Assembly: GCA_033722675.1 (NCBI GenBank)
Contig: JAWVYO010000006.1
Coordinates: 1 to 45,699 of the forward strand
DNA from: DATHYU01 sp033722675
GTDB lineage: Bacteria > Actinomycetota > Acidimicrobiia > Spongiisociales > UBA11373
Direction: 5' to 3'
Length of the DNA: 45,699 nt
Program-made: the position numbers and the translations under genes
Notes under the pieces: generated by a model
Databases searched by the model: none
What the model was told of the DNA's origin: nothing
Seen by the model: only the letters and a program-made list of their open reading frames with translations
Part shown: positions 1 through 9,529 of the stretch, piece by piece
Position numbering within the stretch: the first letter of the stretch is position 1
How the letters are laid out: every line of letters begins with the position of its first letter

Positions 1-341
1 GCCTCGTCCACCCGCCCACGGTCGTCGGCGCTCATCCACCGGTAGGCGCCGAGGGTGGCGTAGCGCCCCATCGCGACGACCTCCCGAACGGTGACGGGCA
101 GCGCGTCGTTCACCCGGGTGGTCTGGAGGACGTACGAGATGCGGTCGAGGGCGACGTCGATCGTGCCCTCCGCAGGGGCGAGGAGGCCGGCGATCGCCGA
201 GAGCAGCGTCGACTTCCCGGATCCATTCGGACCGATGACGGCAGTGATCGTGCCGGGGGGGATCGTGAAGTCCGAGGCGGCGAGGGCGGTCGTCGCGCCG
301 TACCGGAGCACGAGGCCCCTGGCAGCGACGGCGGGACTCAC
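1..341 (-). CDS. znuC: Zinc ABC transporter ATP-binding protein (ZnuC-like), 3' part cut off by window edge
   Basis: ATPase subunit that would energise uptake of zinc (or manganese) through the permease encoded at 1824-2648. The minus strand reads a GTG start whose GTGA overlaps the stop of the upstream fur-type gene by 4 nt, so the two are translationally coupled. About 114 residues are visible. A Walker A motif GPNGSGKST lies at residues 37-45 and a Q-loop glutamine in YVLQ at about residue 73, followed by TVREVVAMGRY, typical of the metal-type ABC-ATPase group. The signature motif and Walker B lie beyond the window. The zinc assignment rests on the neighbouring His-rich substrate-binding protein and Fur-family regulator. 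Manganese or iron specificity cannot be excluded. Confidence 0.85.
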   Translation of the reverse strand, partial: MSPAVAARGLVLRYGATTALAASDFTIPPGTITAVIGPNGSGKSTLLSAIAGLLAPAEGTIDVALDRISYVLQTTRVNDALPVTVREVVAMGRYATLGAYRWMSADDRGRVDE

Positions 342-775
342 CGGCATCGCTCGCACCGGCCTTCGATCTCGAGCGCGTGGTCCGAGGGGCTGAACCCGGC
401 GGCTCCGGCCACCGCGCCGATGAGCGTGTCGAGCCGCGCCTCCAGATCGGTGGGGATCGGCACGTCCTCGACGAGTCCGCAGTGGGTGCACACGAGGTGG
501 TGGTGGTGTCCCACGAGCCATTCGGCGAGCTCGTAGCGGGTGAGACCGCGGACGCCGTGGTGGGGGGCGAGAACGCCGGCCTCCTCGAGGACCGACAGGG
601 ATCGGTAGAGCGACGACAGCGGGACCTCGCCGTCGAGGTCGGCGGAGAGTTCGGCGGCCGATCGGGGACCGTCGGCGTCGCCGAGCCGTTCGACGACGGC
701 GCGGCGGGCGTCGGTCAGCCGGAGACCGCGGTCGCGGAGCCGGTGTTCGACCTGACGGAGGATGTTGCGTTGCAT
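338..775 (-). CDS. zur: Fur-family metal-responsive repressor, probably Zur
   Basis: DNA-binding metal sensor of 145 aa, the usual Fur-family length. The N-terminal winged helix covers about residues 1-80, with the recognition region around VPLSSLYRSLSVLEEAGVL. The C-terminal dimer and metal domain has four histidines at 90-93 and two CxxC pairs (C96/C99 and C141/C144) that should hold the structural zinc. It is transcribed divergently from znuA-znuB and coupled to znuC, which favours Zur (zinc) over Fur or Mur, although the family alone does not fix the metal. A perfect AATGA-N3-TCATT palindrome at 811-823 in the divergent spacer is its likely operator, so it probably controls both directions. 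Confidence 0.85.
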   Translation of the reverse strand: MQRNILRQVEHRLRDRGLRLTDARRAVVERLGDADGPRSAAELSADLDGEVPLSSLYRSLSVLEEAGVLAPHHGVRGLTRYELAEWLVGHHHHLVCTHCGLVEDVPIPTDLEARLDTLIGAVAGAAGFSPSDHALEIEGRCERCR

Positions 776-810
776 GGTGTGCAGGGGTAGCGTACCGGCG
801 CTGGATCAAG

Positions 811-823
811 AATGATTCTCATT
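811..823. promoter_or_regulatory. Zur/Fur-type operator palindrome
   Basis: The sequence AATGATTCTCATT is a perfect inverted repeat (AATGA-N3-TCATT) between the divergent zur-znuC and znuA-znuB units. It resembles the AT-rich cores of known actinobacterial Zur boxes. It is an AT-rich island in very GC-rich DNA. TANNNT boxes for both directions overlap at 788-794 (TAGCGT on plus, TACGCT on minus), so one bound dimer could sit just downstream of the znuA transcription start and near the -35 region of zur. Confidence 0.7.
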
Positions 824-841
824 TTCGAGGGAAGGACCCGC

Positions 842-1813
842 ATGACCGGCCGGATGACCGCCGTGGTGCTCGCCGTCGCGCTCCTCGTCGCTGCGTGTGG
901 CGGCGACGGGGAGACGGGTCGGGAGCGTCTGCTCGTCGTCGCCACGACGACGATCCTCGGCGACGTCGTGGCGAATGTCGCCGGTGACGATGCCGACGTC
1001 GAGACCCTCCTGCCGGTCGGCGCCGATCCCCATGACTTCCAGCCGTCGGCGCGGGACATCGCCCGTCTGCGCGAGGCGGATCTCGTCGTCGCCAACGGCC
1101 TCGGCCTCGAAGCGGAACTCACCGACGCCCTCGAAGCGGCCGCCGACGACGGCGTCCGGATCCTCACGGTCGCACCGGGGCTCGATCCGATCCCCTTCGC
1201 CGGTGATGGCGAGGACGAGGATCACGCAAACGAAGAGGATCACGCGGAGGAGGACCACGCCGACGAAGAAGGTCACACAGACCACGGCGAGCTCGATCCC
1301 CACGTCTGGATGGATCCCCTCAGGATGGCCGACGCCGCCCGGGCCGTCGCCGCGGAGCTCGACGACCTCGCCGAGGGAGACTGGGCCTCGCGGGCCGAGG
1401 CGTACGCCGCCGAGCTGGAGGCCCTGGATGCCGAGATCGCCGGCCTCGTGGCGGGCATCCCGGCCGCCGAGCGAGTGCTCGTGACCAACCACGAGGCCCT
1501 CGGGTACTTCGCCGAGCGGTACGGGTTCCAGGTCGTCGGCGTGGTCGTCCCCGGAGGATCGACGATGGGTGATCCGAGCTCGGCCGAGTTGGCGGGGCTG
1601 GTCGAGACCATGCGCGAGACGGGGGTCCGGGCCGTGTTCGCCGAGACGATCGACCCCTCGGGGCTCGCCGACGCGGTCGCCGCCGAGGTGGGCGGCGCCG
1701 TGGCGGTCGTGGAGCTGTACACCGGATCGCTCGGACCGGAGGGCTCGGGCGCCGAGACCCTCGTCGACCTGCTCCGCCTCGACGCGCAGCGCATCGTCGA
1801 CGCCCTGTCATAG
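842..1813 (+). CDS. znuA: Zinc-binding lipoprotein of ABC transporter (ZnuA-like)
   Basis: Cluster A-I substrate-binding protein, 323 aa, that captures zinc outside the membrane and delivers it to the ZnuB permease. The start at 842 has a purine-rich AAGGA Shine-Dalgarno at 831-835. An in-frame ATG at 812 lies inside the operator and is unlikely to be used. A lipoprotein signal ends in the lipobox LVAAC (Cys19). Candidate metal ligands are H64 (DPHDF), H154 (DPHVWMDP), H217 (NHEALGYF) and an acidic residue near E268. A His/Asp/Glu-rich loop at about 121-148 is the hallmark of zinc rather than manganese binding members. It is followed directly by znuB. Confidence 0.9.
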   Translation: MTGRMTAVVLAVALLVAACGGDGETGRERLLVVATTTILGDVVANVAGDDADVETLLPVGADPHDFQPSARDIARLREADLVVANGLGLEAELTDALEAAADDGVRILTVAPGLDPIPFAGDGEDEDHANEEDHAEEDHADEEGHTDHGELDPHVWMDPLRMADAARAVAAELDDLAEGDWASRAEAYAAELEALDAEIAGLVAGIPAAERVLVTNHEALGYFAERYGFQVVGVVVPGGSTMGDPSSAELAGLVETMRETGVRAVFAETIDPSGLADAVAAEVGGAVAVVELYTGSLGPEGSGAETLVDLLRLDAQRIVDALS

Positions 1814-1816
1814 CAT
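1811..1816 (+). promoter_or_regulatory. Possible -10 box for leaderless znuB
   Basis: TAGCAT, which includes the znuA stop codon, lies 7 nt before the GTG start of znuB. It matches the TANNNT-N6-10-start pattern seen before several other genes in this window. The gene lies within an operon, so this would be an internal promoter at most. Confidence 0.3.
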
Positions 1817-1823
1817 CGGGGTC

Positions 1824-2648
1824 GTGGACTGGCTGCTCGAACCCTTCGAATTCGCCTTCCAGCAGCGCGCCCTCCTCGGCGGTGCCCTCGCCGCCGTCGC
1901 CACGTCGGTGGTCGGGACCTGGGTGGTCATCCGGGGGATGACCTTCCTCGGCGACGCCCTCGTCCACGGTGTCGTCCCCGGGATCGCCGTGGCGCTCCTC
2001 GCCGGGGTGCCGCTCGCCCTCGGCGCCGCCGTCGCCGCCGTGGTCATGATCGGCGGCATCGGGTTCGTGCACCGGCAGACCCACTTCTCCGAGGACACGG
2101 GTATCGGGCTGCTCTTCGTGGGGATGCTCGGGCTGGGCGTCATCCTCGTGAGCCGCACCGACGCGTACACCGGGAACATCACGGCGATCCTCTTCGGTGA
2201 CGCCCTGGGGGTGACGGTCGGCGATCTCGGCTGGCTGGCCGTCGTCGCCGTCGTCGCCGTCGTCGGATCGGTGGTCCTCTACCGCCCCTTCCTCGTCCTC
2301 TCCTTCAACGAGGACAAGGCGCGACTCCTCGGGCTTCGACCGGGCTTCGCCCACCTCGCGATGCTCGGCCTCGTCACGCTGGCGATCGTCGGCTCGTTCC
2401 AGACCGTGGGCACGCTGCTCGTGTTCGGATTGCTCGTCGGTCCCCCGGCGACGGCGGCCCTCGTCGTACGGCGGGTCCCCACGATGATGGTGACGGCGGC
2501 GGTCGTCGGCGTCGTCTCGGTGGGGGTGGGCCTCGTCATCTCCTATCACGCCGACACGTCCGGCTCGGCGACGATGGCGGTCGTGCCGATCGCGCTCTTC
2601 TTCGTGGTGCTGGCCGGACGCTCCGTCGCGGCGGCGGTGCGGTCCTAG
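1824..2648 (+). CDS. znuB: Zinc ABC transporter permease (ZnuB-like)
   Basis: Membrane subunit of the ABC-3 family, 274 aa, with about eight hydrophobic segments. It begins MDWLLEPFEFAFQQRALLGGAL from GTG 1824. The reading frame is open further upstream, but that part overlaps znuA and is not membrane-like. Typical family segments are visible: the N-terminal QRALLGGALAAVATSVVGTWVVIRG region, the central LLFVGMLGLGVIL, and the C-terminal TVGTLLVFGLLVGPPATAAL. The start lies 10 nt after the znuA stop, so the genes form one unit. Its end overlaps the end of the convergent purB gene by 4 bp, leaving no room for a separate terminator. Confidence 0.87.
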   Translation: MDWLLEPFEFAFQQRALLGGALAAVATSVVGTWVVIRGMTFLGDALVHGVVPGIAVALLAGVPLALGAAVAAVVMIGGIGFVHRQTHFSEDTGIGLLFVGMLGLGVILVSRTDAYTGNITAILFGDALGVTVGDLGWLAVVAVVAVVGSVVLYRPFLVLSFNEDKARLLGLRPGFAHLAMLGLVTLAIVGSFQTVGTLLVFGLLVGPPATAALVVRRVPTMMVTAAVVGVVSVGVGLVISYHADTSGSATMAVVPIALFFVVLAGRSVAAAVRS

Positions 2649-3937
2649 CCGAGGGCGCGCAGGCGGTCGAAGACGATGGCGGCGCGTGCCGTCTGGCGTT
2701 CGGCGTCGAAACACGCGTCGAGTCGTTCGTCGTCGAGGGGGACGTCGGGATCGGCCGCCAGGCGCTGCCGGAAGTCGGCGCCGTCGTCCCAGGCCGCCGC
2801 GGCGTGACGCTGGACGATCCGGTAGGCGTCGTCGCGGTCCAGCCCCGACTCGACGAGGGCGAGGAGCACGGCCTGGCTGAAGACGAGGCCCCCGGTGGCG
2901 TCCAGGTTCGTTCGCATCCGGTCGGCGTCGACGACGAGACCCTCGACGAGCTTCCGCATCCGGACCAGGGCGAAGTCGAGGGCGAGGCACGCATCGGGGA
3001 GGGCGACTCGCTCGACGGAGGAGTGGCTGATGTCGCGCTCGTGCCAGAGCGCCACGTCCTCGAGACCCGCGACCGCCCAGCCCCGCAGCAGGCGGGCGAG
3101 CCCCGTCACGTTCTCGGAGCGGATCGGGTTCCGCTTGTGGGGCATCGCCGAGGATCCCTTCTGCCCCGACGAGAAGGGCTCGAAGGCCTCGGCGACCTCC
3201 GACCGCTGCAGGTGACGCAGTTCCACGGCGAAACGCTCGAGGGACGCGCCGACGAGGGCGAGGGTCGACAGGAACTCGGCATGGCGGTCGCGCGCCACCA
3301 CCTGGGTGGGGGCGTCCTCGACGCCGATGCCGAGACCGGTGCACACGTGGCGCTCGACGTTCGGCGGGACGTGGGCGTAGGTGCCCACCGCACCGCTGAT
3401 CGTGCCCACGGCGACGGCGTCGACGGCCCGGGCGAGGCGCCGACGGTCGCGGTCCAGCTCGAACGCCCACCCTGCGAGCTTCAGGCCGAAGGTCGTCGGC
3501 TCGGCCCAGATGCCGTGCGTCCGGCCGACCATGACGGTGTCGCGGTGCTCCAGGGCCCGGTCCCGCACGACGTCGAAGAGCTCGTCGAGTCGCCGGCGCA
3601 GCAGGGTCCCCGCCTCTTGGAGGAGGGCGCCGAGGGCGGTGTCGAGCACGTCGCTGGAGGTGAGGCCGTAGTGGAGCCACTCGGCGTGATCCTCCATCGA
3701 CCCGGCCAGGACGTCGACGAAGGCCGCGACGTCGTGGTGGGTGACGGCCTCGCGTTCGCGCCAGGCGTCGACGTCCACCGGCGGGGCGGCGCGCACCGCG
3801 GCCCCGGCCCCGGCCGGAGCCACGCCCTCGGACTCCCATCCCTCCAGCGCCAGCGCCTCGACCTCCTGCCAGGTATCGAGCTTGCGGCGTTCGCTCCAGA
3901 CCGCCGCCATCTCCGGAAGGCTGTAGCGCTCGATCAC
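2645..3937 (-). CDS. purB: Adenylosuccinate lyase
   Basis: Catalyses fumarate release from SAICAR and from adenylosuccinate in purine synthesis. The 430-aa length is typical. The fumarase/aspartase superfamily signature GSSAMPHKRNP lies at 261-271. The substrate-binding TSSD is at 93-96 and GRTHG, with the conserved His141, follows. It starts with GTG at 3937, overlapping the purD stop by 4 nt (GTGA), and is the last gene of the purA-purD-purB unit. Confidence 0.96.
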   Translation of the reverse strand: MIERYSLPEMAAVWSERRKLDTWQEVEALALEGWESEGVAPAGAGAAVRAAPPVDVDAWREREAVTHHDVAAFVDVLAGSMEDHAEWLHYGLTSSDVLDTALGALLQEAGTLLRRRLDELFDVVRDRALEHRDTVMVGRTHGIWAEPTTFGLKLAGWAFELDRDRRRLARAVDAVAVGTISGAVGTYAHVPPNVERHVCTGLGIGVEDAPTQVVARDRHAEFLSTLALVGASLERFAVELRHLQRSEVAEAFEPFSSGQKGSSAMPHKRNPIRSENVTGLARLLRGWAVAGLEDVALWHERDISHSSVERVALPDACLALDFALVRMRKLVEGLVVDADRMRTNLDATGGLVFSQAVLLALVESGLDRDDAYRIVQRHAAAAWDDGADFRQRLAADPDVPLDDERLDACFDAERQTARAAIVFDRLRALG

Positions 3938-5189
3938 AGTAGACCCGCCGCGATGTCGCGCCGGAACCGCCGGCCTGCGAAGGAGACGTCGTCGACGGCC
4001 GCGTAGGCGGCGGCGCGGGCCGTGTCCAGGTCGGCTCCGGTGCCGACGACGTTGAGGACGCGTCCTCCGGCGGTCACGAGTGCGTCGCCGTCGCGCGCCG
4101 TCCCCGCATGGAACACCCGGACGCCGGGCCGGGCGGCCGCCGCCTCCACCCCCGTGATCGGATCGCCGCGACGCGGGGACTCGGGATAGCCGTCGGCGGC
4201 CAGCACCACGTCCACCGCGGCTCCGCCGTGCCAGGCCAGCGGCTCGGTGGGCAGGGACCCCTCGGCGACGGAGGCGAACAGCGGGCCCGGGTCGGTGGCG
4301 AGCAGGGGCAGGATCACCTGGGCCTCGGGGTCCCCCATGCGGACGTTGAACTCGAGGACGGACGGTCCGTGGTGGGTGATCACGAGGCCCGTGTAGAGGA
4401 ACCCCCGGTAGTCGACGCCGCGGTCGGCGAGGGCGCCGAGGACCGGCCGGACGACCGCATCGAGGATCTCACCGACGGCCTCCGGCCCCGCCTCGGGCAC
4501 GGGGGAGAAGCACCCCATCCCGCCGGTGTTGGGTCCCTCGTCGCCGTCACGGAGACGCTTGTGGTCGCGGGCCGCGCCGAAGGCGACCGCGTCGCCGCCG
4601 GCGCAGAGCGCGAAAACGGACAGTTCGGGGCCATCGAGAAAGTCCTCGATCACGACCGTGGTGCCCGCCGGCCCGAAGTCCCCGGCGAGGCAGCGGTCCA
4701 CCCAGTCGAGGGCCTCGTCGCGGTCCCACGTGACGAGCACGCCCTTGCCGGCGGCGAGGCCGTCGGCCTTCACGACGAACGGGGGCTCCCGCCCGTCGAG
4801 GTCGGCGAGGGCGGTGGCACGGTCGGTGTGGGTGGTCGACGCGGCGGTCGGAACCCCGGCGTCGGCCATCACCTCCTTCGCGAAGGCCTTCGACGCCTCG
4901 AGCCGGGCGCCGTCGGCCCCCGGCCCCAGCGCCGGGATCCCCTTCGCCCGCAAGGCGTCGGCCACCCCGGCCGCCAGCGGGGCCTCGGGCCCCACCACCA
5001 CGAGGTCGGCACCCGCGGCCTCCTCGACCACCGCCGTCGGATCGGCGGGGGAGCGGTCGGTGATCGTCGGTCCGAGCCCGGCGAGGCCGGGGTTTCCCGG
5101 CCACGACGTGAGGCGGTCGACGCTCCCGCCCTCGACCAGGGCGGCGCCCAGGGCGTGTTCGCGTCCGCCGCCGCCGAGGAGGAGCACCC

Positions 5190-5193
<4 letters not shown>
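3934..5193 (-). CDS. purD: Phosphoribosylamine-glycine ligase (GARS)
   Basis: ATP-grasp ligase joining glycine to phosphoribosylamine in de novo purine synthesis. The 419-aa length fits a stand-alone bacterial PurD. It begins MRVLLLGGGGREHALGAAL, the dinucleotide-fold-like N-terminal domain. The ATP-grasp core follows, with the Gly-rich VKADGLAAGKGVLV segment, the NTGGMGCFSP motif, and the metal-binding region LEFNVRMGDPE. Its start overlaps the purA stop by 4 nt (ATGA) and its stop overlaps the purB start, so all three genes are translationally coupled. Confidence 0.96.
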
Positions 5194-6461
<1,268 letters not shown>

Positions 6462-6580
6462 GTCCTGGCGCTCCCCTGTGGTCTCGACGGGGATGGTAGA
6501 GCCGGGAAGGGACCGTCGGGCCGGGCGGGTTGACGGCCCGTTCCACTACCCTTCGGCGCCCGGCCACCACCGGAGTCGCC

Positions 6581-7189
6581 ATGCCCCGCATCCGCGCCGC
6601 ATCCATCGAAGAGCACAAACTGCGGACCCGGTCCGACATCCTCGAGGCCGCCGGCGCGCTCTTCTCCGCCCAGGGGTACGGGGGCACCGGTCTCGGCGAC
6701 ATCGCTGCGATCGTCGGGATCGGGCGCACCACGCTCTACGAGTACTTCCCCGACAAGGAGTCGATCCTCGTGGAGCTCGTCGAGGAACGGCTCCCCGGCG
6801 TCGTCGCCGACATGCTCGACGGACTCCCCGACCGCCTCTCCCATCGCGAGCGGCTGTCGGAGGTGCTCGTGCGGGGGATCGTCTACGTGTCGACCGACGA
6901 CCACCTCGGATCGGTCGTGATGCGCGAACTGCCTCGCCTGTCGCCGGCCGCCCAACGGCGCATCGCCGAGGCGCACGAGGCCCTTCCCCGGGAGATCGTG
7001 CGGATCTGTCGCGAGGGGATCGAGGCCGGCGAGTTCCGACCCTTCGACCCCGAGGAGGCGGGCCGCATCGTCTCCGCCCTCATGATGTCCGCCTCCTCCG
7101 TCCTGCTGCGCGACGCCGACGCCAAGAACCGCATGCACGAGATGGCCGACACCATCGTCCGCTTCGTCTTCGAGGGCCTCTCGGCGTAG
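6581..7189 (+). CDS. TetR/AcrR-family transcriptional regulator
   Basis: One-component repressor of 202 aa. The N-terminal TetR helix-turn-helix covers about residues 15-62 (RSDILEAAGALFSAQGYGGTGLGDIAAIVGIGRTTLYEYFPDKESIL, given here in part as the recognisable core GIGRTTLYEYFPDKE). The C-terminal helical ligand domain is variable. The start at ATG 6581 has GGAG at about 6572. An upstream in-frame ATG at 6530 would add a 17-residue tail without domain character. The divergent neighbour is purA and the convergent neighbour is the VOC gene, with one nucleotide between their stop codons. The ligand and target are unknown. Confidence 0.85.
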   Translation: MPRIRAASIEEHKLRTRSDILEAAGALFSAQGYGGTGLGDIAAIVGIGRTTLYEYFPDKESILVELVEERLPGVVADMLDGLPDRLSHRERLSEVLVRGIVYVSTDDHLGSVVMRELPRLSPAAQRRIAEAHEALPREIVRICREGIEAGEFRPFDPEEAGRIVSALMMSASSVLLRDADAKNRMHEMADTIVRFVFEGLSA

Positions 7190-7190
7190 C

Positions 7191-7535
7191 TCAGGAGCGC
7201 TGGGACAGGCCGATCCGGTTGCCGTCGGGGTCGAGGACGGCCGCGACGCGGTCCCCCCAGGGCTTGTCGACGGGGGCGTAGACGACCGGGCAGCCGAGGG
7301 CCACGAGTCGGTCGAAGGCCGAGTCGACATTGTCGACGCGCCACCAGAGCGACACCGGTCCGGGGGACGGTGCGTCGTCGACGGAGTCGAACCCGAGGTA
7401 GAGGGAGGGCAGCGCGAACCCGACGTGAGCCGGGGACCGCTGCGGACGCGGCAGGTCGAAGGCGTTGCGGTAGAAGGCGGCGAGGTCCTCGGCGTGCTCG
7501 CTGAAGACGATCACGGTGTCGACGTCGGGGTGCAT
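7191..7535 (-). CDS. VOC superfamily (glyoxalase/bleomycin-resistance fold) protein
   Basis: Single-domain vicinal-oxygen-chelate protein of 114 aa with the paired beta-alpha-beta-beta-beta layout. Recognisable parts are FSEHAEDLAAFYRNAFDLP near the N terminus and the ending AAVLDPDGNRIGL, the typical VOC terminus (DPDGN.I.L). A clear metal-binding H/E set is not obvious, so it may be a binding protein rather than an enzyme. The Shine-Dalgarno AGGAAGGA precedes the ATG. It is divergent from the amidohydrolase gene. Substrate unknown. Confidence 0.75.
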   Translation of the reverse strand: MHPDVDTVIVFSEHAEDLAAFYRNAFDLPRPQRSPAHVGFALPSLYLGFDSVDDAPSPGPVSLWWRVDNVDSAFDRLVALGCPVVYAPVDKPWGDRVAAVLDPDGNRIGLSQRS

Positions 7536-7557
7536 CGGGTCCTTCCTGCGTCGGTCC

Positions 7558-7563
7558 TAGCCT
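7558..7563 (+). promoter_or_regulatory. Likely -10 box for leaderless amidohydrolase mRNA
   Basis: TAGCCT ends 7 nt before the ATG at 7571 and no Shine-Dalgarno is visible, which fits transcription starting at or near the start codon. Confidence 0.5.
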
Positions 7564-7570
7564 GGCATCC

Positions 7571-8779
7571 ATGCGAACGCTCTTCACGAACGGCCGGATC
7601 TTCGACGGGACCGGGGCGCCGCTCGCCGAGGGCGACGTCGTGGTCGAGGACGGTGTCGTCCTCGACGTGGGATCCGGTCTCGACGGGGACGAGGTGGTGG
7701 ACCTCGACGGGCGGGCGCTGCTGCCCGGTCTCTTCGACTGCCATGTTCACGTCGCCTTCGCCGACGTGAACATGTGGGCGGCCGCCCAGCGTCCCTTCTC
7801 GTACCGCTTCTATCTGGCCGAGCGGAACCTCGGGGCGACGCTCGACGCCGGGATCACGACCGTGCGCGACGCCGGGGGCGCCGACCTCGGGATCCGAACG
7901 GCGCTCGAGGACGGGCTCGTCAGGGGACCCCGGATGCAGATCTCGCTGACCATGGTGAGCCGCACGGGGGGCCACGGGGACGGCTGGATGGCGTCGGGGA
8001 TGGAGTTCCGGCTCATGGGGCACTACCCGGGGATGCCGACGGGGGTCGTGGACGGTCCAGAGGAGATGCGCAAGAAGGTGCGGGAACTGGTCCGCAACGG
8101 CGCCGACGTCATCAAGGTGGCGACGTCGGGCGGCGTGCTGTCCCCCCGCAGCGAGCCGCGACATCCCCACTTCACCTCCGAGGAACTCGACATGCTGGTC
8201 ACCGAGGCCTCCGACGTCGGCAGGCACGTGATGGCGCACGCCCAGGCGTCGGAGGGGATCAAGCGGGCCGTCCGCTCGGGCATCCGGTCCATCGAGCACG
8301 GCATCTTCCTCGACGACGAGGCCATCGGGCTCATGCTCGAACACGGCACGTGGCTCGTACCCACCCTCGTCGCCCCCACCGGGGTCCTGCGGGCCGCGGC
8401 GGCGGGGCTGGCGATCAACGAGGCGTCGCTTCGCAAGGCGCGAGAGGTGGTGGAGATCCATCACGAGTCCTTCCGGAGGGCGGTGGCGGCCGGGGTGAAG
8501 ATCGCCATGGGTACCGACAGCGGCGTGACGCCCCACGGCGAGAACCTCGACGAGCTCGCCCTGATGCGCGACGGCGGCATGGAGCCGGCCGACGTGCTCG
8601 TCGCCACGACCCGCAGCGCCGCGGAGCTCCTCGGCGTCCTCGACGACTCGGGGACGATCGAGGCGGGCAAGCGAGCGGATCTCGTCGTGGTCGACGGCGA
8701 CCCACTGGCCTTCGACGACCTCGGGGATCGCATCGCCGCGGTCTACCAGGGCGGCGACCTCGTCGCGGGCGGGGTCTGA
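7571..8779 (+). CDS. Amidohydrolase-superfamily metalloenzyme (imidazolonepropionase/prolidase-like)
   Basis: Metal-dependent hydrolase of 402 aa. The superfamily ligands are all present: HxH in DCHVH (H58/H60), a likely carboxylated lysine in VIKVATSGG (K182), His in MAHAQ (H223) and IEHG (H243), and the catalytic Asp in MGTDSG (D316). The N- and C-terminal beta-sandwich strands are typical of the group annotated as Xaa-Pro dipeptidase or imidazolonepropionase-like. No histidine-degradation genes are nearby, so hydrolysis of a peptide or cyclic amide is more likely than a hut role. Substrate not determined. Confidence 0.88.
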   Translation: MRTLFTNGRIFDGTGAPLAEGDVVVEDGVVLDVGSGLDGDEVVDLDGRALLPGLFDCHVHVAFADVNMWAAAQRPFSYRFYLAERNLGATLDAGITTVRDAGGADLGIRTALEDGLVRGPRMQISLTMVSRTGGHGDGWMASGMEFRLMGHYPGMPTGVVDGPEEMRKKVRELVRNGADVIKVATSGGVLSPRSEPRHPHFTSEELDMLVTEASDVGRHVMAHAQASEGIKRAVRSGIRSIEHGIFLDDEAIGLMLEHGTWLVPTLVAPTGVLRAAAAGLAINEASLRKAREVVEIHHESFRRAVAAGVKIAMGTDSGVTPHGENLDELALMRDGGMEPADVLVATTRSAAELLGVLDDSGTIEAGKRADLVVVDGDPLAFDDLGDRIAAVYQGGDLVAGGV

Positions 8780-8868
8780 ACGTCCCCGCGGCCGTGGTCT
8801 TCTTTCACGGTTCCATCGGCTCCCCCACTAACGTACGAGCCGCCCAAGCCGACCCACCTGGAGAGTTC

Positions 8869-9393
8869 GTGGACGAGCACGCCACCACCCGACGCGCCAC
8901 GCGTCGGCCCGAGGGGGAGATGACGGTCCTCGCCGCCACCGAGCAGCCCGTCATCCGTACCGAGGTCCTGCACTTCGCGACCTCGGCCGGGAACGAGTTC
9001 TGGAACCTGACCGACATCGTCCGTGAGGTCGTCGACCGCGCCGGTGTGCGGCACGGTCAGGTGACCATCCACTCGCCGCACACGACGACGTCGATCATCC
9101 TCAACGAGTCGGAGACCGGCTTCCTGAACGACTTCCGCCGGCTCATGGACACCGTGGTGCCCGTCGACGCCTACTACGAGCACGACGACCACGAGATCCG
9201 TACCGAGAACCTGCAGGAGGACGAGTTCATCAACGGGCACGCCCACTGCCGCCAGCTCCTCACCGGTTCGTCCTCGGTGACCGTGCCGGTCGTCGAGGGC
9301 GAGGTGCTCCTCGGCACGTGGCAGCGGGTCCTGTTCGCCGAGCTCGACCAGCCCCGTGATCGGCGCGTCGTCTTCCACGTCCAGGGCGTCTGA
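8869..9393 (+). CDS. YjbQ/UPF0047-family protein
   Basis: Conserved small protein family, some members of which show weak thiamin-phosphate-synthase activity; the physiological role is unsettled. From GTG 8869 it is 174 aa. A GGAG Shine-Dalgarno ends about 5 nt before this start. An alternative ATG at 8920, preceded by GAGGGGGA, would give 157 aa, closer to the family's usual length. Family features are HSPHTTTSIILNE, the His/Asp cluster YYEHDDHEIRTENLQEDE, NGHAHCRQLLTGSS, and the ending LLGTWQRVLFAELDQPRDRRV. Confidence 0.85.
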   Translation: MDEHATTRRATRRPEGEMTVLAATEQPVIRTEVLHFATSAGNEFWNLTDIVREVVDRAGVRHGQVTIHSPHTTTSIILNESETGFLNDFRRLMDTVVPVDAYYEHDDHEIRTENLQEDEFINGHAHCRQLLTGSSSVTVPVVEGEVLLGTWQRVLFAELDQPRDRRVVFHVQGV

Positions 9394-9439
9394 GCCCACC
9401 TTCTTCCATCCGCCTATCGGACGGAATCGGGCGGTGTAG

Positions 9440-9469
9440 TTGTTCACCCGCCCTCGACGTGGCTAAGTT
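9440..9469 (+). promoter_or_regulatory. Putative promoter of aap transporter operon
   Basis: A TTGTTC -35-like hexamer (9440-9445) and a TAAGTT -10-like hexamer (9464-9469) are separated by 18 nt. This predicts a start near 9476, just upstream of the 9481 hairpin and about 54 nt before the aapJ start codon. Confidence 0.5.
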
Positions 9470-9480
9470 CCCTCCCCACA

Positions 9481-9501
9481 GCGGCCGCTGCTGGCGGCCG
9501 C
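9481..9501 (+). repeat. GCGGCCGC inverted repeat in the aapJ 5' leader
   Basis: Two copies of the self-complementary octamer GCGGCCGC flank TGCTG, giving a perfect 8-bp hairpin at the predicted 5' end of the aap transcript. It could protect the mRNA from 5' decay. Confidence 0.6.
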
Positions 9502-9529
9502 GCGTATCTGACCAATGGGAGGGGCAGAA

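Noticed and set aside
1320..3839. Antisense open frame of 839 codons across znuA, znuB and purB
   Set aside because: Arg/Pro-rich shadow of real genes with no recognisable domain.
8803..8834. TTTCAC and TAACGT as a promoter for the YjbQ-family gene
   Set aside because: The 20-nt spacer is too long and the -35 match is weak.
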